Origin: Chloranthus sessilifolius
Taxonomy: Eukaryota; Streptophyta; Magnoliopsida; Chloranthales; Chloranthaceae
Direction of reading: 5' to 3'
Assembly: GCA_021018995.1 (NCBI GenBank)
Contig: CM037587.1
Span: 61,788,104-61,852,103, forward strand
DNA: 64,000 nucleotides
Below the pieces are notes generated by a model. The model saw only the letters and a program-made list of their open reading frames with translations, was not told the DNA's origin and made no database searches. Both the position numbers and the translations under genes were made by a program. Positions 34,144-48,100 of the stretch are shown one piece after another (the stretch's first letter is position 1; every line of letters starts with the position of its first letter).

Positions 34144-34572
34144 GGGATAATGGCTCCTGACCGACATTTAAACACCAAATGGTGTTTAAATGATCTTACA
34201 CCATTAAAATTAGATATTTTATCTCTCACCATTGAATTGTGATTCAACATTATGCCATGTGGTACACATCTATGATCAATCTAAACTTCCCAAGTGGCAA
34301 TCTATCATTGGCTTAATACAGCCCAATAAAACAAGCCGATAAGTAGATGTGAACCATCCGATTAATATTAAAAGTTAAAGCAACAGTTGATATTATACTC
34401 CACAAATCGGATGGTTTAAATTTACCTAAAGCACCATTTTTGGGGCTGTTGCAGTTCAATCTATGATCTATCGCTTTGACGGTTCGGGTCACCCACATTT
34501 TAAACCAGTGATGGTGTAAGATCATTTAAACACCATTTTGGTGCTTAAATGACGGTCGGGAGAGTCGGTCCC
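34144..34572. mobile_element. Foldback MITE with ~60-bp terminal inverted repeats
   Basis: gggataatggctcctgaccg ... gatcttacaccat at the left matches inverted atggtgtaagatc ... cggtcgggagagtcggtccc at the right over about 60 bp. It adjoins AT-rich flanks; no certain target duplication. The interior is non-coding. Confidence 0.75.
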
Positions 34573-34648
34573 ATTTTTATATATAACGCCTAATACATTA
34601 TATTAGTTAATATTGTTAATCTATAAGAAACAAGTATTAAATACATAT

Positions 34649-34880
34649 ATTACAGAATTAAAAGATAATACTTAGATTAATTAGAATTTAGATTACATAA
34701 TTAAATCGAAAGTTAATACTAGTATGTTTTACTGATTTAGCAAAAAAAATTTGTGAAAAAAAATCCTAAATAAATCAACAAAAAAATTAATAAATATAAT
34801 AGTCGTGTTTTTTTATCAAGCCGAAACCTCGCCTGGCCCTAGCAGAGCCAGGTTAAGGTTTGGCCAGTTTAGACCTTGCA
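34649..34880. repeat. Host-flank segment carried in each array unit
   Basis: Repeated at 41449-41680 and 48241-48472 with three or four substitutions. It lies outside the LTR, so it marks duplication of flanking DNA together with the element. Confidence 0.9.
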
Positions 34881-37619
34881 TGTGACGACCCGACTTTTTC
34901 AATCCCTCAGGTATAGAAAAGGCCGGTTCGCCAACCTATCGAATAAACGATAAGCCGGACAAACAGGGCACATATCAGAGTAAAGCGTAATAAATATCCA
35001 TAGTTAAAATAATTGCGGAAGCAATTAAAAGTAAAGAACCACCAATGATGGCCGACCATCATCGAAACATGGCTTATAACAGAAATCAACGTCAAATATA
35101 AAACTATGGTATCCAACTAAAATGGGCCCACAAATTCAAGTCTAACTCTCACCACAAATAAGAAAATCAGTAAGTTCTATCTTCGAGAAAACTCCTCGGG
35201 AGGAACCTCAAGCTCTTCCTCGCACGTAGTAGGATCGATCTCACACGGCCCGCGTCGGTACACATGACACATGGCGGTTATAGTGAGTGAGCTAACCAAC
35301 AAAGCTTCGATGAAAGAAAGACATCTGACATTTACTTTAACTAATATGGTTTCAAAACAAATATGAATATAGCTTGTCAAACATATAAGCGGATAATAAA
35401 GCGAATTTAGGTGCGAAATCATATGTAGATTTATTTCTAAATGTGTAAGCAGTTTCAAAAACGGTCACGGTGTTTGATGTCTTAGTTTCTCTAACTTCTA
35501 TATGCAAAGTTCGATAATTCATGACTTAATCCTCAACTTAAAATACCTCCGAGTAAACTATATCTAGGAAGCGAGAATATAGCCGATGGGAACCCCTACC
35601 TACCATAAATGGTTCATGAACCCTTTTAGGATGCAACAAGCCCCTACGTAATGAGAAACTTGTGCGAGAAATTGTTAAAGAATTTTGAGGTCGTTGGGTC
35701 AATCATAAAACAAATCTGGAATACTAATATAAATCGGATGCAAGTCTCTTATACATAGTTAGTTCTTGATTTGATTTTGAGCTTAAGCGATTCGAGGTTT
35801 GAGTTGGTAGATTTAGATTTTCAGTCATTCATATCAATTTCAGTTTACAGATGTGATTTCAATGGCATATGTAAGTTCAAAGATTTTAATTCAAAATATC
35901 CATGCGAATTAAAATAAAATACTGTAAAGATGAGATTCTCCTACCTAAAACTCGGAGTTATGCGAAGTCAAGCAAGGTCCTATTGATGGCCTCTCGCCCT
36001 CAATCTACATCACAATATACGTTCATGTATTAAGATAAACTCTAATTACTAATAATATAGACCTATTTAAGCATTTCCTCAAAAACAAGTCAAAACAGGC
36101 AAGTTGCGCCAATCCTAGAATTTGACATAACATTCTCATATATTTTTGACTATCAAGATGATTGATCCATGAGTTGGTCAAAACATAAAAGTTGTAGATT
36201 TTTCTATTAGCTTTCCAACGCAAAAAGAATAGTCTCAATCGGAATTCGGGACAAAACGGTATGACTAAAATAAAATACTGTAAAGATGAGATTCTCCTAC
36301 CTAAAACTCGGAGTTATGCGAAGTCAAGCAAGGTCCTATTGATGGCCTCTCGCCCTCAATCTACATCATAATATATGTTCATGCATTAAGATAAACTCTA
36401 ATTACTAATAATATAGACCTATTTAAGCGTTTCCTCAAAAACAAGTCAAAACAGGCAAGTTGTGCCAATCCTAGAATTTGATTAACATTCTCATATATTT
36501 TTGACTATCAAGACAATTGATCCATGAGTTGGTCAAAACATATAAGTTGTATATTTGCCTATTAGCTTTCTAACGCAAAACGAATCGTCTCAATCGGAGT
36601 TTGGGACAAAAAGTTATAACTAAAATACCAAGGCAATGTTGAAGTTCGACAATACCTCGCTCGAGCGATGATAATAGCTCGCTCGAGCGATTTGACATAA
36701 CATTATCATATATTTTTGACCATCAAGACGATTGATCCATGAGTTGGTCAAAACATAAAAGTTGTAGATTTTTCTATTAGCTTTCTAACGCAAAATGAAT
36801 CGTCTCAATCGGAGTTCGGGATAAAACGTTATGACTAAAATACTATAGAAATGTCGGAGTTCGGTGATACCTCGCTCGAGCAATGCTAATAGCTCGTTCG
36901 AGCGAGCTACAGCGACGCGATTTCACTGGTTTTCACCCGAATCGAAACCCATACATCCCAAAGCAAAACCCATGGCTAATATAATGATTTAATCAAAAAG
37001 TTTAATTAAAAGCATTACCTTTAATCTAAGGATTCTAGATTAGAAATGAGTCATGAATGACTTCTAACGAAACCGACGGGTTTCCTCAACGATTTGCGCC
37101 GCGATCAATCCCACGAGTTCACAGAGACAACTCCAACACGCCCCCAATGATCTCAACCTCTCCCAATAGCCAACTACGAATCCAAGGTTGATTCAAGTTC
37201 TTTCTAAGGTTTAAGTGCTTTCAACAAAGAGGGTTCTAGAGAAGGAGGTTTTCTAAACCGATCTCCTACGATGATTGAAGAAGAGAGAAGGAGTTTCACA
37301 CGGTTGGATAACTATCCTCTCTTAACAAAACCTAGTATAATATGGGAATGCAATTCCTTCTTATAATAGGATTTCTCACAAAGTAAAACACACACACACA
37401 TCTTATTTATTATACACTTCTAATTTTAAAACTCAAGTCCGGTGTTGAGCGGCTAGAGGTCGCACAACTTTTACACGAGGGTCCAAATGGGCTCTAAATT
37501 AAAATCTGTCCGCACAATCACATCTAGATAAAAATCCAAAACAAATGGTGACGTCGGTTGCCGAGCCGAATACACACACAGGGTCAGTCTAACTCGGGTT
37601 CAAAATACGGGTCTTTACA
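34881..37619 (-). repeat. Gypsy LTR, array unit 1 (3' LTR)
   Basis: Minus-strand LTR from TGTAAAGACCC (37619) to GGGTCGTCACA (34881), 2739 bp. It contains about 2.4 tandem copies of a 356-bp block (35911-36266, 36267-36622, partial to about 36842), and paired palindromes ctcgctcgagcga at 36655-36691 and 36870-36908. Confidence 0.9.
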
Positions 37620-37636
37620 TTCTACCCTCCTTCGGA
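37620..37636 (-). promoter_or_regulatory. Polypurine tract of gypsy unit 1
   Basis: On the minus strand ccgaaggagggtagaa immediately precedes the LTR start. The same tract is at 44454-44470 in unit 2 and 61794-61809 in the plus-strand element. Confidence 0.85.
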
Positions 37637-38275
37637 ATTTTCGTCCTCGAAAATGTACGGATAGCTAAACCGAACTGCGGTAAGTCCTTATTCTAACACC
37701 AATATAAAGCAAAATCAAAATAATCTAAAGTCGAAGAACTTTGGTCGCGATGCGGTAGGCTTCACTAAGCACGCTTTCAAGGGTCGGGATCCGTAGTAAC
37801 CTGGATGTATTGCGTGTGGCATCCCATACTACCATAGAGGATTACATCCGTACATGGATGCATACCTTCCCAAGTGTCACGTGCCTGGAAATATCCTTCA
37901 CCATGACACAAACCTAGCACACACACCTACCTCACCCTTTTGGTAATTATTTGAGCAGAAATTTGGATGTCGAATCGAACACTTATTCAAAAGCATGATC
38001 ACGTGCTGTAACATGTTCAACTCGATGACACGGGTTCCAATGAGACATCGGTTCTAACCGAGAATGAATAAATATGACATTTAAGATTTTATTGTGTGAT
38101 CGTTATAGATATATATGTAAAGCACCGATGTTATGAACCAATTTAACATTGAAGATTTTGAAGAAATTCTCCCCTTTTTTTTTTTTTTTTTTTTTTAAAG
38201 AAGCAAATTCAAGAATTTAAAGGTACGTATGGTTTTCTTACATAACTATAGTTTATAATATACCTTCACTCGAAA
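37637..38275 (-). other. Gypsy spacer between pol and 3' LTR, unit 1
   Basis: Non-coding spacer with a poly-T run (38168-38197 plus strand) and conserved words (ggatccgtagtaacctggat, tacatggatgcatacc) shared with unit 2, with the plus-strand element (61195-61793) and partly with the solo LTR near 10500. Confidence 0.75.
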
Positions 38276-40038
38276 AGTTGTGAAAATTGTTCGCGAATCT
38301 CCGCTTCACGCTCCCATGTGGCTTCCTCTGAAGAATGGTTCCGCCACTTCACGAGTACTAAGGGAATGCTCTTTATCCGTAAGATTTGTTCTTTACGATC
38401 CAAGATTCGTATCGGTTCCTCAACCAAGGATAGGTCTTCTTAGAGCTCAATGGGCTGGTAGTCCAATACGTGAGTCGGGTCCTTAACATATCTTCGTAAC
38501 ATGGACACATGAAACACATTGTGCATTTTCGATAGCTGCGGTGGCAAGGCTACTCGATAGGCAACCTCGTCGACTCGGCCCAATACCTCGAAAGGTCCAA
38601 CATAGCGCGGACTCAGCTTCCCACGCTTCCCAAAATGCATCACGCCTTTTGTAGGAGAGATTTTGACAAATACGTTATCTCCCACCTTAAACTCAACATG
38701 GTTTCTTTTCAGATCAGCGTAGCTCTTCTGACGACTTTGAGCAATGCGTAGTCTCTCACGGATTAACCGAACTGTCTCAGTTGTATTCTCCACGATCTCG
38801 AGACCTAAAATGAGTTTCTCACCCACTTCTTCCCAATTAAGCGAAGACCTGCACCGTCGTCCATACAAAGCTTCGTAGGGTGCCATGCCGATGCTAGCCT
38901 GGTAGCTGTTATTATAGGTGAACTCGATCAGCGGTAAATGTTGGTCCCATGACCCCTGAAAATCCAACATGCAAGCACGTAACATATCTTCTATAATCTG
39001 ATTCACCCTCTCAGTCTGCCCATCGGTCTGAGGATGGAATGCTGTACTATAATCGAGCCTAGAGCCCATTCCTTCTAAAAATCGTTGCCAAAACTGAGAT
39101 GTGTACATCGGGTCTCTATCGGATACGATACTGACCGGTATACCATGCAGCCTAACTGTCTCCTTGATGTATAATTCTGCGAGCTTGTTGGTGGTATACG
39201 ACGTATTATAAGGAAGGAAGTGTGCGGACTTAGTTAATCGATCCACAATGACCGAGATGGCATTGTATTTTCTTAATGTTCTTGGCAATCCCAAAATAAA
39301 GTCCATAGAAATGGCCTCCCATTTCCACTCAGGTATCGGTAGTGGTTGCAACAGTCCTGCCGAATTTCGATGATCCACCTTTACTTGCTGACACACAAGA
39401 CATCTCGAGACATACACAGCAACATCTTTCTTTAAACCTCTCCACCAGAAGCTTTTCTTTAAGTCCTGGTACATCTTGGTACTGCCAGGGTGAATAACGT
39501 ACATAGACTTATGAGCCTCGTCCAAAATAGTGTCCCGAAGCTCAATACTAGTTGGTACGCATACCCGGTTTCTAAACAACAAAGTGTCATCATCTTTGAT
39601 AGAAAAATCTATTTTGCTTCCCCCAATCACATCCCGTCTGATAGCCATAAGTTCATCATCCGTCATCTGAAGTCTGCGAATGCTCTCATAGAGGGTGAAA
39701 CGAATCACCAGTGTAGCCATTAGCGCACCTGAACCTTTTACGTCAAATCTCATGCTACTTAGAGCCATATCTTCCAATAGATGCCATCTTCGCACCCTTG
39801 CGGTGAGATGTGATAACTGAGCAGAGAACTTCCGACTTAACGCATCTGCCACTACGTTTGCTTTCCCGGGGTGGTACTGGATGGTACAATTATAATCTTT
39901 CAAGAACTCCATCCATCGACGCTGTCTCATATTCAACTCCTTTTGTAAGAAGAGATACTTGAGGCTCTTATGATCGGTAAATATATCGAAGGTCTCCCCA
40001 TAAAGGTAACGCCTCGGATCTTTGAGCAAAATCATCAC
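38276..40038 (-). pseudogene. Gypsy pol: RNase H end, integrase and chromodomain, unit 1
   Basis: The 532-codon open frame starts in the RNase H domain ([17 protein letters not shown], then the DALSRK end of the domain). It continues with the integrase zinc finger (HPGSTKMYQDL ... RCLVCQQVK; HHCC), and the catalytic core with D in SMDFILG, D in VSDRD and E in TERVNQ (DD35E). The GPY/F-like VGPFEVLGRVDEVAYRV module follows. A TAA at 38438-38440 ends it; the same frame then continues to about 38276 as a chromodomain (VEEPIRILDRK ... WRNHSSEEATWERE). Plus-strand relatives have CAA at this point. The chromodomain and IN type point to chromoviruses of the Tekay/Del group. Confidence 0.88.
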
Positions 40039-40961
40039 GCTAACTCAAGATCATGCGTCGGGTAATCCTTCCCATGGTCTTTTAGCTGTCTAGACCCATA
40101 AGCAATGACTCTCTCATTCTGGTTAAGCACACAGCCTAAACCCCCATATGATGCATCACTGTATACTGCAAAGCCTCCCCTGCCTGATGGTATAGCAAGT
40201 ACTGGCGCAGTAGTCAATCGTTTCTTGAGTTCCTGAAAACTTTGCTCACACTGCTCTGTCCAATCAAATTTAGTATTCTTCTTCGTAAGTTGTGTAAGAG
40301 GACCTGATATCTTGGAGAAGCCCTCCACAAACCTTCTGTAGTATCCTGCCAAACCGAGGAAACTACGAACCTCCGTAATGGTCTTTGGCTGTTCCCAATT
40401 CATCACTGACTCAATCTTTGCTGGGTCAACTGTAATACCGGTCTCAGAGATAACATGGCTTAAGAAACTGACCTGCTGAAGCCAAAACTCACACTTACTA
40501 AGTTTTGCGTATAACTGATGGTCTCTAAGGGTTTGTAGAGCCACTCGCAGATGTTGCTCATGTTCTTCTCGCGTCTTTGAATAGATGAGGATGTCATCTA
40601 CAAAAACTACTACAGACTTGTCCAAATGTGACTTGAATATCCGGTTCATCAAGTCCATAAATGACGCGGATGCGTTTGTCAACCCAAATGGCATGACCAA
40701 GAACTCGTAGTGCCCATATCGGGTTCTGAACGCTGCCTTCTGAATGTCTTCAGACTTAACTTTCAACTGATGGTAGCCTGACCTCAAGTCGATCTTCGAG
40801 AAGAACCTTGCTCCTTGTAACTGATCGAACAGATCATCAATTCTTGGAAGTGGATAACGGTTCTTAATTGTCAACTTATTTAGCTGGCGGTAATCGATGC
40901 AAAGCCGCATTGAACCGTCTTTCTTCTTTACAAATAGAACTGGTGCTCCCCAGGGTGACAC
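40035..40961 (-). pseudogene. Gypsy pol: reverse transcriptase and start of RNase H, unit 1
   Basis: The 308-codon open frame carries RT motifs in order: [57 protein letters not shown] and the active site [14 protein letters not shown], then the connection region and RNase H start [16 protein letters not shown]. It overlaps the next frame by 4 bp owing to a frameshift after HDLELA; unit 2 reads through the same spot in one frame. The shift coincides with lost CAG/CTG trinucleotides. Confidence 0.88.
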
Positions 40962-41448
40962 ACTCGGTCTGCTCCTTCAACTCTTTCAATTCTGCAGGCC
41001 CCATTCGATACGGAGTTTTTGATACTGGTTCAGTACCCGGCACTAACTCAATCGCAAACTCAATCTCCCTGTCAGGTGGTAATCCAGGTAGATCTTCAGG
41101 AAAAACATCTCAATACTTGCAAGCAATCGTAATATCTGTAATATTTTTCTTCTCCTCATGATCTTGCAAGCAGGCCAGATAACCACAACACCCGTTCCTC
41201 ATCATACGGTCTGCTCAAATGGCAGAGATAAACGGTATCACACAAGATTTGACTCCGCAAAATCGAAAAGATTTTCTCTTCGGCGGGCGGAATGTTACAA
41301 TCTTTCGAAGACAATCCACGCTCGCATGGTAAGTAGATAACCAATCCATCCCTAGTATCACGTCGAACCCTTCCATGCTCAAAATGATCAAATCAGCCAC
41401 TGTCTCATGGTCTTCGATCATCACAATCACTGATTGACACATGGTATC
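40962..41448 (-). pseudogene. Gypsy protease C-terminal part and RT lead-in, unit 1
   Basis: The minus frame 41215-41442 reads MIEDHETVADLIILSMEGF and DVILGMDWLSTYHASVDC, the retropepsin C-terminal half. A linker with [16 protein letters not shown] sequence follows in shifted frames. The N-terminal half with the catalytic DSG is missing because the array unit breaks at about 41446. Confidence 0.8.
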
Positions 41449-41680
41449 ATTACAGAATTAAAAGATAATACTTAGATTAATTAGAATTTAGATTACATAA
41501 TCAAATTGAAAGTTAATACTAGTATGTTTTACTGATTTAGCAAAAAAAATTTGTGAAAAAAAATCCTAAATAAATCAACAAAAAAATTAATAAATATAAT
41601 AGTCGTGTTTTTTTATCAAGCCAAAACCTCGCCTGGCCCTAGCAGAGCCAGGTTAAGGTTTGGCCAGTTTAGACCTTGCA

Positions 41681-44453
41681 TGTGACGACCCGACTTTTTC
41701 AATCCCTCAGGTATAGGAAAGGCCGGTTCGCCAACCTATCAAATAAACGATAAGCCGGACAAACAGAGCACATATCAGAGTAAAGCGTAATAAATATCCA
41801 TAGTTAAAATAATTGCGGAAGCAATTAAAAGTAAAGAACCACCGATGATGGCCGACCATCATCGAAACATGGCTCATAACAGAAATCAACGTCAAATATA
41901 AAACTATGGTATCCAACTAAAATGGGCCCACAAATTCAAGTCTAACTCTCACCACAAATAAGAAAATCAAGAAGTTCTATCGAAAACTCCTCAGAGGAAC
42001 CTCAAGCTCTTCCTCGAGCACGTAGTCGATCGGCCTCACATACGAATAGCCACGTCAATCGAACACATGACGATAGTCGAGTGAGCTAACCAACAAAGCT
42101 CGATGAGAAGAAAGACATCTACGGCATTTTACTTTAACTAATATGGTTTCAAAACAAATATCGGAATATAGCTTGTCAAACATATAAGCAGATAATAAAC
42201 TGAATTTAGGTGCAGAAATCATATGTAAGATTTATTTCTAAATGTGTGAAAACAGTTTCAAGAATAGATGCAGTATTTCAGTGTCTTAGTTTCTCTAACT
42301 TCTATATGCAAAGTTCAGTAATTCATGACTTAATCCTCAACTTAAAATACCTCCCGAGTAAACTATATCTCGAGAGCAGGAATATAGCCGATGGGAACCC
42401 CTACCTACCATCGTCGTTCATGAACTCTTTTTCAGGATGCAACAAGCCCCTACGTAATGAGGGAAACTTGTGCCAGGAAATTGTTCAGGAATTTTTGAGG
42501 GGTCGTTCAGATCAATCATAAAACAAATGCAGATACTAATATAAATCAGATGCAAGTCTCTTATACATAGTTCAGGGTCTTGATTTCAGATTTTCAGAGC
42601 TTAAGCAGATTCAGGTTTCAGGATTCAGGTAGATTTAGATTTTCAGTCATTCATATCAATTTCAGTTTATAGATGTGATTTCAATGGCATATGCAAGTTT
42701 AAAGATTTTAATTCAAAATATCCATGCGAATTAAAATAAAATACTGTAAAGATGAGATTCTCCTACCTAAAACTCGGAGTTATGCGAAGTCAAGCAAGGT
42801 CCTATTGATGGCCTCTCGCCCTCAATCAACATCACAATATACGTTCATGCATTAAGATAAACTCTAATTACTAATAATATAGACCTATTTAAGCATTTCC
42901 TCAAAAACAAGTCAAAACAGGCAAGTTGCGCCAATCCTAGAATTTGACATAACATTCTCATATATTTTTGACTATCAAGATGATTGATCCATGAGTTGGT
43001 CAAAACATAAAAGTTGTAGATTTTTCTATTAGCTTTCCAACGCAAAAAGAATAGTCTCAATCGGAATTCGGGACAAAACGGTATGACTAAAATAAAATAC
43101 TGTAAAGATGAGATTCTCCTACCTAAAACTCGGAGTTATGCGAAGTCAAGCAAGGTCCTATTGATGGCCTCTCGCCCTCAATCTACATCATAATATATGT
43201 TCATGCATTAAGATAAACTCTAATTACTAATAATATAGACCTATTTAAGCGTTTCCTCAAAAACAAGTCAAAACAGGCAAGTTGTGCCAATCCTAGAATT
43301 TGACGTAACATTCTCATATATTTTTGACTATCAAGACAATTGATCCATGAGTTGGTCAAAACATATAAGTTGTATATTTGCCTATTAGCTTTCTAACGCA
43401 AAACGAATCGTCTCAATCGGAGTTTGGGACAAAAAGTTATGACTAAAATACCAAGGCAATGTTGAAGTTCGACAATACCTCGCTCGAGCGATGATAATAG
43501 CTCGCTCGAGCGATTTGACATAACATTATCATATATTTTTGACCATCAAGACGATTGATCCATGAGTTGGTCAAAACATAAAAGTTGTAGATTTTTCTAT
43601 TAGCTTTCTAACGCAAAATGAATCGTCTCAATCGGAGTTCGGGATAAAACGTTATGACTAAAATACTATAGAAATGTCGGAGTTCGGTGATACCTCGCTC
43701 GAGCAATGCTAATAGCTCGTTCGAGCGAGCTACAGCGACGCGATTTCACTGGTTTTCACCCGAATCGAAACCCATACATCCCAAAGCAAAACCCATGGCT
43801 AATATAATGATTTAATCAAAAAGTTTAATTAAAACGTACCTTTAATCTAAGGATTCCTAGATTAGAAATGAGTCACGCGAATGCAGCTTCGGAACGAAAC
43901 CGACGGGTTTCCTCAACGATTTGCGCCGCGATCAATCCCACGAGTTCACAGAGACAACTCCAACACGCCCCCAATGATCTCAACCTCTCCCAATAGCCAA
44001 CTACGAATCCAAGGTTGATTCAAGTTCTTTCTAAGGTTTAAGTGCTTTCAACAAAGAGGGTTCTAGAGAAGGAGGTTTTCTAAACCGATCTCCTACGATG
44101 ATTGAAGAAGAGAGAAGGAGTTTCACACGGTTGGATAACTATCCTCTCTTAACAAAACCTAGTATAATACGGGAATGCAATTCCTTCTTATAATAGGATT
44201 TCTCACAAAGTAAAACACACACACACATCTTATTTATTATACACTTCTAATTTTAAAACTCAAGTCCGGTGTTGAGCGGCTACACCGAGGTCAGTGCACA
44301 ACTTTCGCACGAGGGTCCAAATGGACTCTAAATTAAAATCTGTCCGCACAATCACATCTAGATAAAAATCCAAAACAAATGGTGACGTCGGTTGCCGAGC
44401 CGAATACACACACAGGGTCAGTCTAACTCGGGTTCAAAATACGGGTCTTTACA
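41681..44453 (-). repeat. Gypsy LTR, array unit 2
   Basis: 2773 bp with the same termini and the same 356-bp internal duplication as unit 1; palindromes at 43481-43516 and 43694-43732. Confidence 0.9.
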
Positions 44454-45113
44454 TTCTACCCTCCTTCGGAATTTTCGTCCTCGAAAATGTACGGATAGCT
44501 AAACCGAACTGCGGTAAGTCCTTATTCTAACACCAATATAAAGCAAAATCAAAATAATCTAAAGTCGAAGAACTTTGGTCGCGATGCGGTAGGCTTCACT
44601 AAGCACGCTTTCAAGGGTCGGGATCCGTAGTAACCTGGATGTATTGCGTGTGGCATCCCATACTACCATAGAGGATTACATCCGTACATGGATGCATACC
44701 TTCCCAAGTGTCACGTGCCTGGAAATATACTTCACCATGACACAAACCTAGCACACACACCTACCTCACCCTTTTGGTAATTATTTGAGCAGAAATTTCA
44801 GATGTCAGAATCGAACACTTATTCAAAAGCATGATCACGTGCCTGGTAACATGTTCAAACTGATGACACGGGTTCCAACAGACATACGGTTCTAACCGAG
44901 AATGAATAAATATGACATTTAAGATTTTATTGTGTGATCGTTATAGATATATATGTAAAGCACCGATGTTATGAACCAATTTAACATTGAAGATTTTGAA
45001 GAAATTCTCCCCTTTTTTTTTTTTTTTTTTTTTTAAAGAAGCAAATTCAAGAATTTAAAGGTACGTATGGTTTTCTTACATAACTATAGTTTATAATATA
45101 CCTTCACTCGAAA

Positions 45114-48100
45114 AGTTGTGAAAATTGTTCGCGAATCTCCGCTTCACGCTCCCATGTGGCTTCCTCTGAAGAATGGTTCCGCCACTTCACGAGTACTAAG
45201 GGAATGCTCTTTATCCGTAAGATTTGTTCTTTACGATCCAAGATTCGTATCGGTTCCTCAACCAAGGATAGGTCTTCTTAGAGCTCAATGGGCTGGTAGT
45301 CCAATACGTGAGTCGGGTCCTTAACATATCTTCGTAACATGGACACATGAAACACATTGTGCATTTTCGATAGCTGCGGTGGCAAGGCTACTCGATAGGC
45401 AACCTCGTCGACTCGCCCAATACCTCGAAGGTCCAACATAGCGCGGACTCGCTTCCCACGCTTCCCAAAATGCATCACGCCTTTTGTAGGAGAGATTTTG
45501 ACAAATCGTTATCTCCCACCTTAAACTCAACATGGTTTCTTTTCGATCAACTAGCTCTTTCCGACTTTGAGCAATGCGTAGTCTCTCACGGATTAACCGA
45601 ATCGTCTCGGTTGTATTCTCCACGATCTCGAGACCTAAAATGAGTTTCTCACCCACTTCTTCCCAATTAAGCGAGACCGCACTGTCGTCCATACAAAGCT
45701 TCAGAGGGTGCCATGCCGATATAGCCTGTAGCCGTTATTATAGGTGAACTCGATCGGGTAAATGTTGGTCCCATGACCCTGAAAATCCAACATGCAAGCA
45801 CGTAACATATCTTCTATAATGATTCACCTCTCGTCACGCCCATCGGTCCGAGGATGGAATGTCGACTATAATCGAGCCTAGAGCCCATTCCTTCTAAAAA
45901 TCGTTGCCAAATCGAGATGTGTACATCGGGTCTCTCTATACGGATCGATCTTGGTATACCATGCTAACTGCCTCCTTGATGTATAATTCTGCGAGCTTGT
46001 TGGTGGTATACGACGTATTATAAGGAAGGAAGTGTGCGGACTTAGTTAATCGATCCACAATGACCGAGATGGCATTGTATTTTCTTAATGTTCTTGGCAA
46101 TCCCAAAATAAAGTCCATAGAAATGGCCTCCCATTTCCACTCAGGTATCGGTAGTGGTTGCAACAGTCCTGCCGAATTTCGATGATCCACCTTTACTTGC
46201 TGACACACAAGACATCTCGAGACATACACAGCAACATCTTTCTTTAAACCTCTCCACCAGAAGCTTTTCTTTAAGTCCTGGTACATCTTGGTACTGCCAG
46301 GGTGAATAACGTACATAGACTTATGAGCCTCGTCCAAAATAGTGTCCCGAAGCTCAATACTAGTTGGTACGCATACCCGGTTTCTAAACAACAAAGTGTC
46401 ATCATCTTTGATAGAAAAATCTATTTTGCTTCCCCCAATCACATCGTCGATAGCCATAAGTTCATCATCAAATCATGAAGTCTGCGAATGTTCTCATAGA
46501 GGTGAGCGAATCACCAGTGTAGCCATTAGCGCACCTGAACCTTTTACGTCAAATCTCATGCTACTTAGAGCCATATCTTCCAATAGATGCCATCTTCGCA
46601 CCCTTGCGGTGAGATGTGATAACTGAGCAGAGAACTTCCGACTTAACGCATCTGCCACTACGTTTGCTTTCCCGGGGTGGTACTGGATGGTACAATTATA
46701 ATCTTTCAAGAACTCCATCCATCGACGCTGTCTCATATTCAACTCCTTTTGTAAGAAGAGATACTTGAGGCTCTTATGATCGGTAAATATATCGAAGGTC
46801 TCCCCATAAAGGTAACGCCTCCAGATCTTCAGAGCAAAAATCACTGCTGCCAACTCAAGATCATGCGTCGGGTAATCCTTCCCATGGTCTTTTAGCTGTC
46901 TAGACCCATAAGCAATGACTCTCTCATTCTGGTTAAGCACACAGCCTAAACCCCCATATGATGCATCACTGTATCTTTAAAGCCTCCCACGCGATGGTAT
47001 AGCAAATCTTGGCGCAATAGTCAATCGTTTCTTGAGTTCACGAAAACTTTGCTCACTGCTTCTGTCGATCAAATTTAGTATTCTTCTTCGTAAGTTGTGT
47101 AAGAGGACCTGATATCTTGGAGAAGCCTTCCACAAACCTTCTGTAGTATCCTGCCAAACCGAGGAAACTACGAACCTCCGTAATGGTCTTTGGCTGTTCC
47201 CAATTCATCACTGACTCAATCTTTGCTGGGTCAACTGTAATACCGGTCTCAGAGATAACATGGCTTAAGAAACTGACCTGCTGAAGCCAAAACTCACACT
47301 TACTAAGTTTTGCGTATAACTGATGGTCTCTAAGGGTTTGTAGAGCCACTCGCAGATGTTGCTCATGTTCTTCTCGCGTCTTTGAATAGATGAGGATGTC
47401 ATCTACAAAAACTACTACAGACTTGTCCAAATGTGACTTGAATATCCGGTTCATCAAGTCCATAAATGACGCGGATGCGTTTGTCAACCCAAATGGCATG
47501 ACCAAGGACTCGTTGTGCCCATATATCGGGTTCTGAAGCGCTTGAATGTCTTCGAGACTTAACTTTCAAGCGATGGTAGCGACCTCAAGTCGATCTTGAG
47601 AAGAACCTTGCTCCTTATGGCGATCGAGCAGATCATCAATTCTTGGAAGTGGATAACGGTTCTTAATTGTCAACTTATTTAGCTGGCGGTAATCGATGCA
47701 AAGCCGCATTGAACCGTCTTTCTTCTTTACAAATAGAACTGGTGCTCCCCAGGGTGACACACTCGGTCTGCTCCTTCAACTCTTTCAATTCTGCAGGCCC
47801 CATTCGATACGGAGTTTTTGATACTGGTTCAGTACCCGGCACAAACTGAAACGCAAACTCAGTCTCCCTGCCAGGTGGTAATCCAGATAGATCTCCAGGA
47901 AGAACATCTGGATACTCGCAAGCAATCGTAATATCTGTAATATTTTCTTCTCCTCATGATCTTGCAAGCGGGCGGATAACCACAACACCCGTTCCTCATC
48001 ATAATGCCTCGCTCAAATGGCGAGATAAGCGGTATCACACAAGATTTGACTCATAAAATCGAAAAGATTTTCTCTTCGTCGGAATGTTACAATCTTTCGA

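Noticed and set aside
34907..36238. Repeated 69-71-codon frames in the gypsy LTRs (also at 41707, 42845, 48499, 49635, 56115)
   Set aside because: They recur only because the LTR recurs, vary at their ends with indels and have no domain; non-coding LTR.
40868..41161. 97-codon plus-strand frame opposite reverse transcriptase (also at 47667 and 58356)
   Set aside because: Antisense shadow of the RT coding region.
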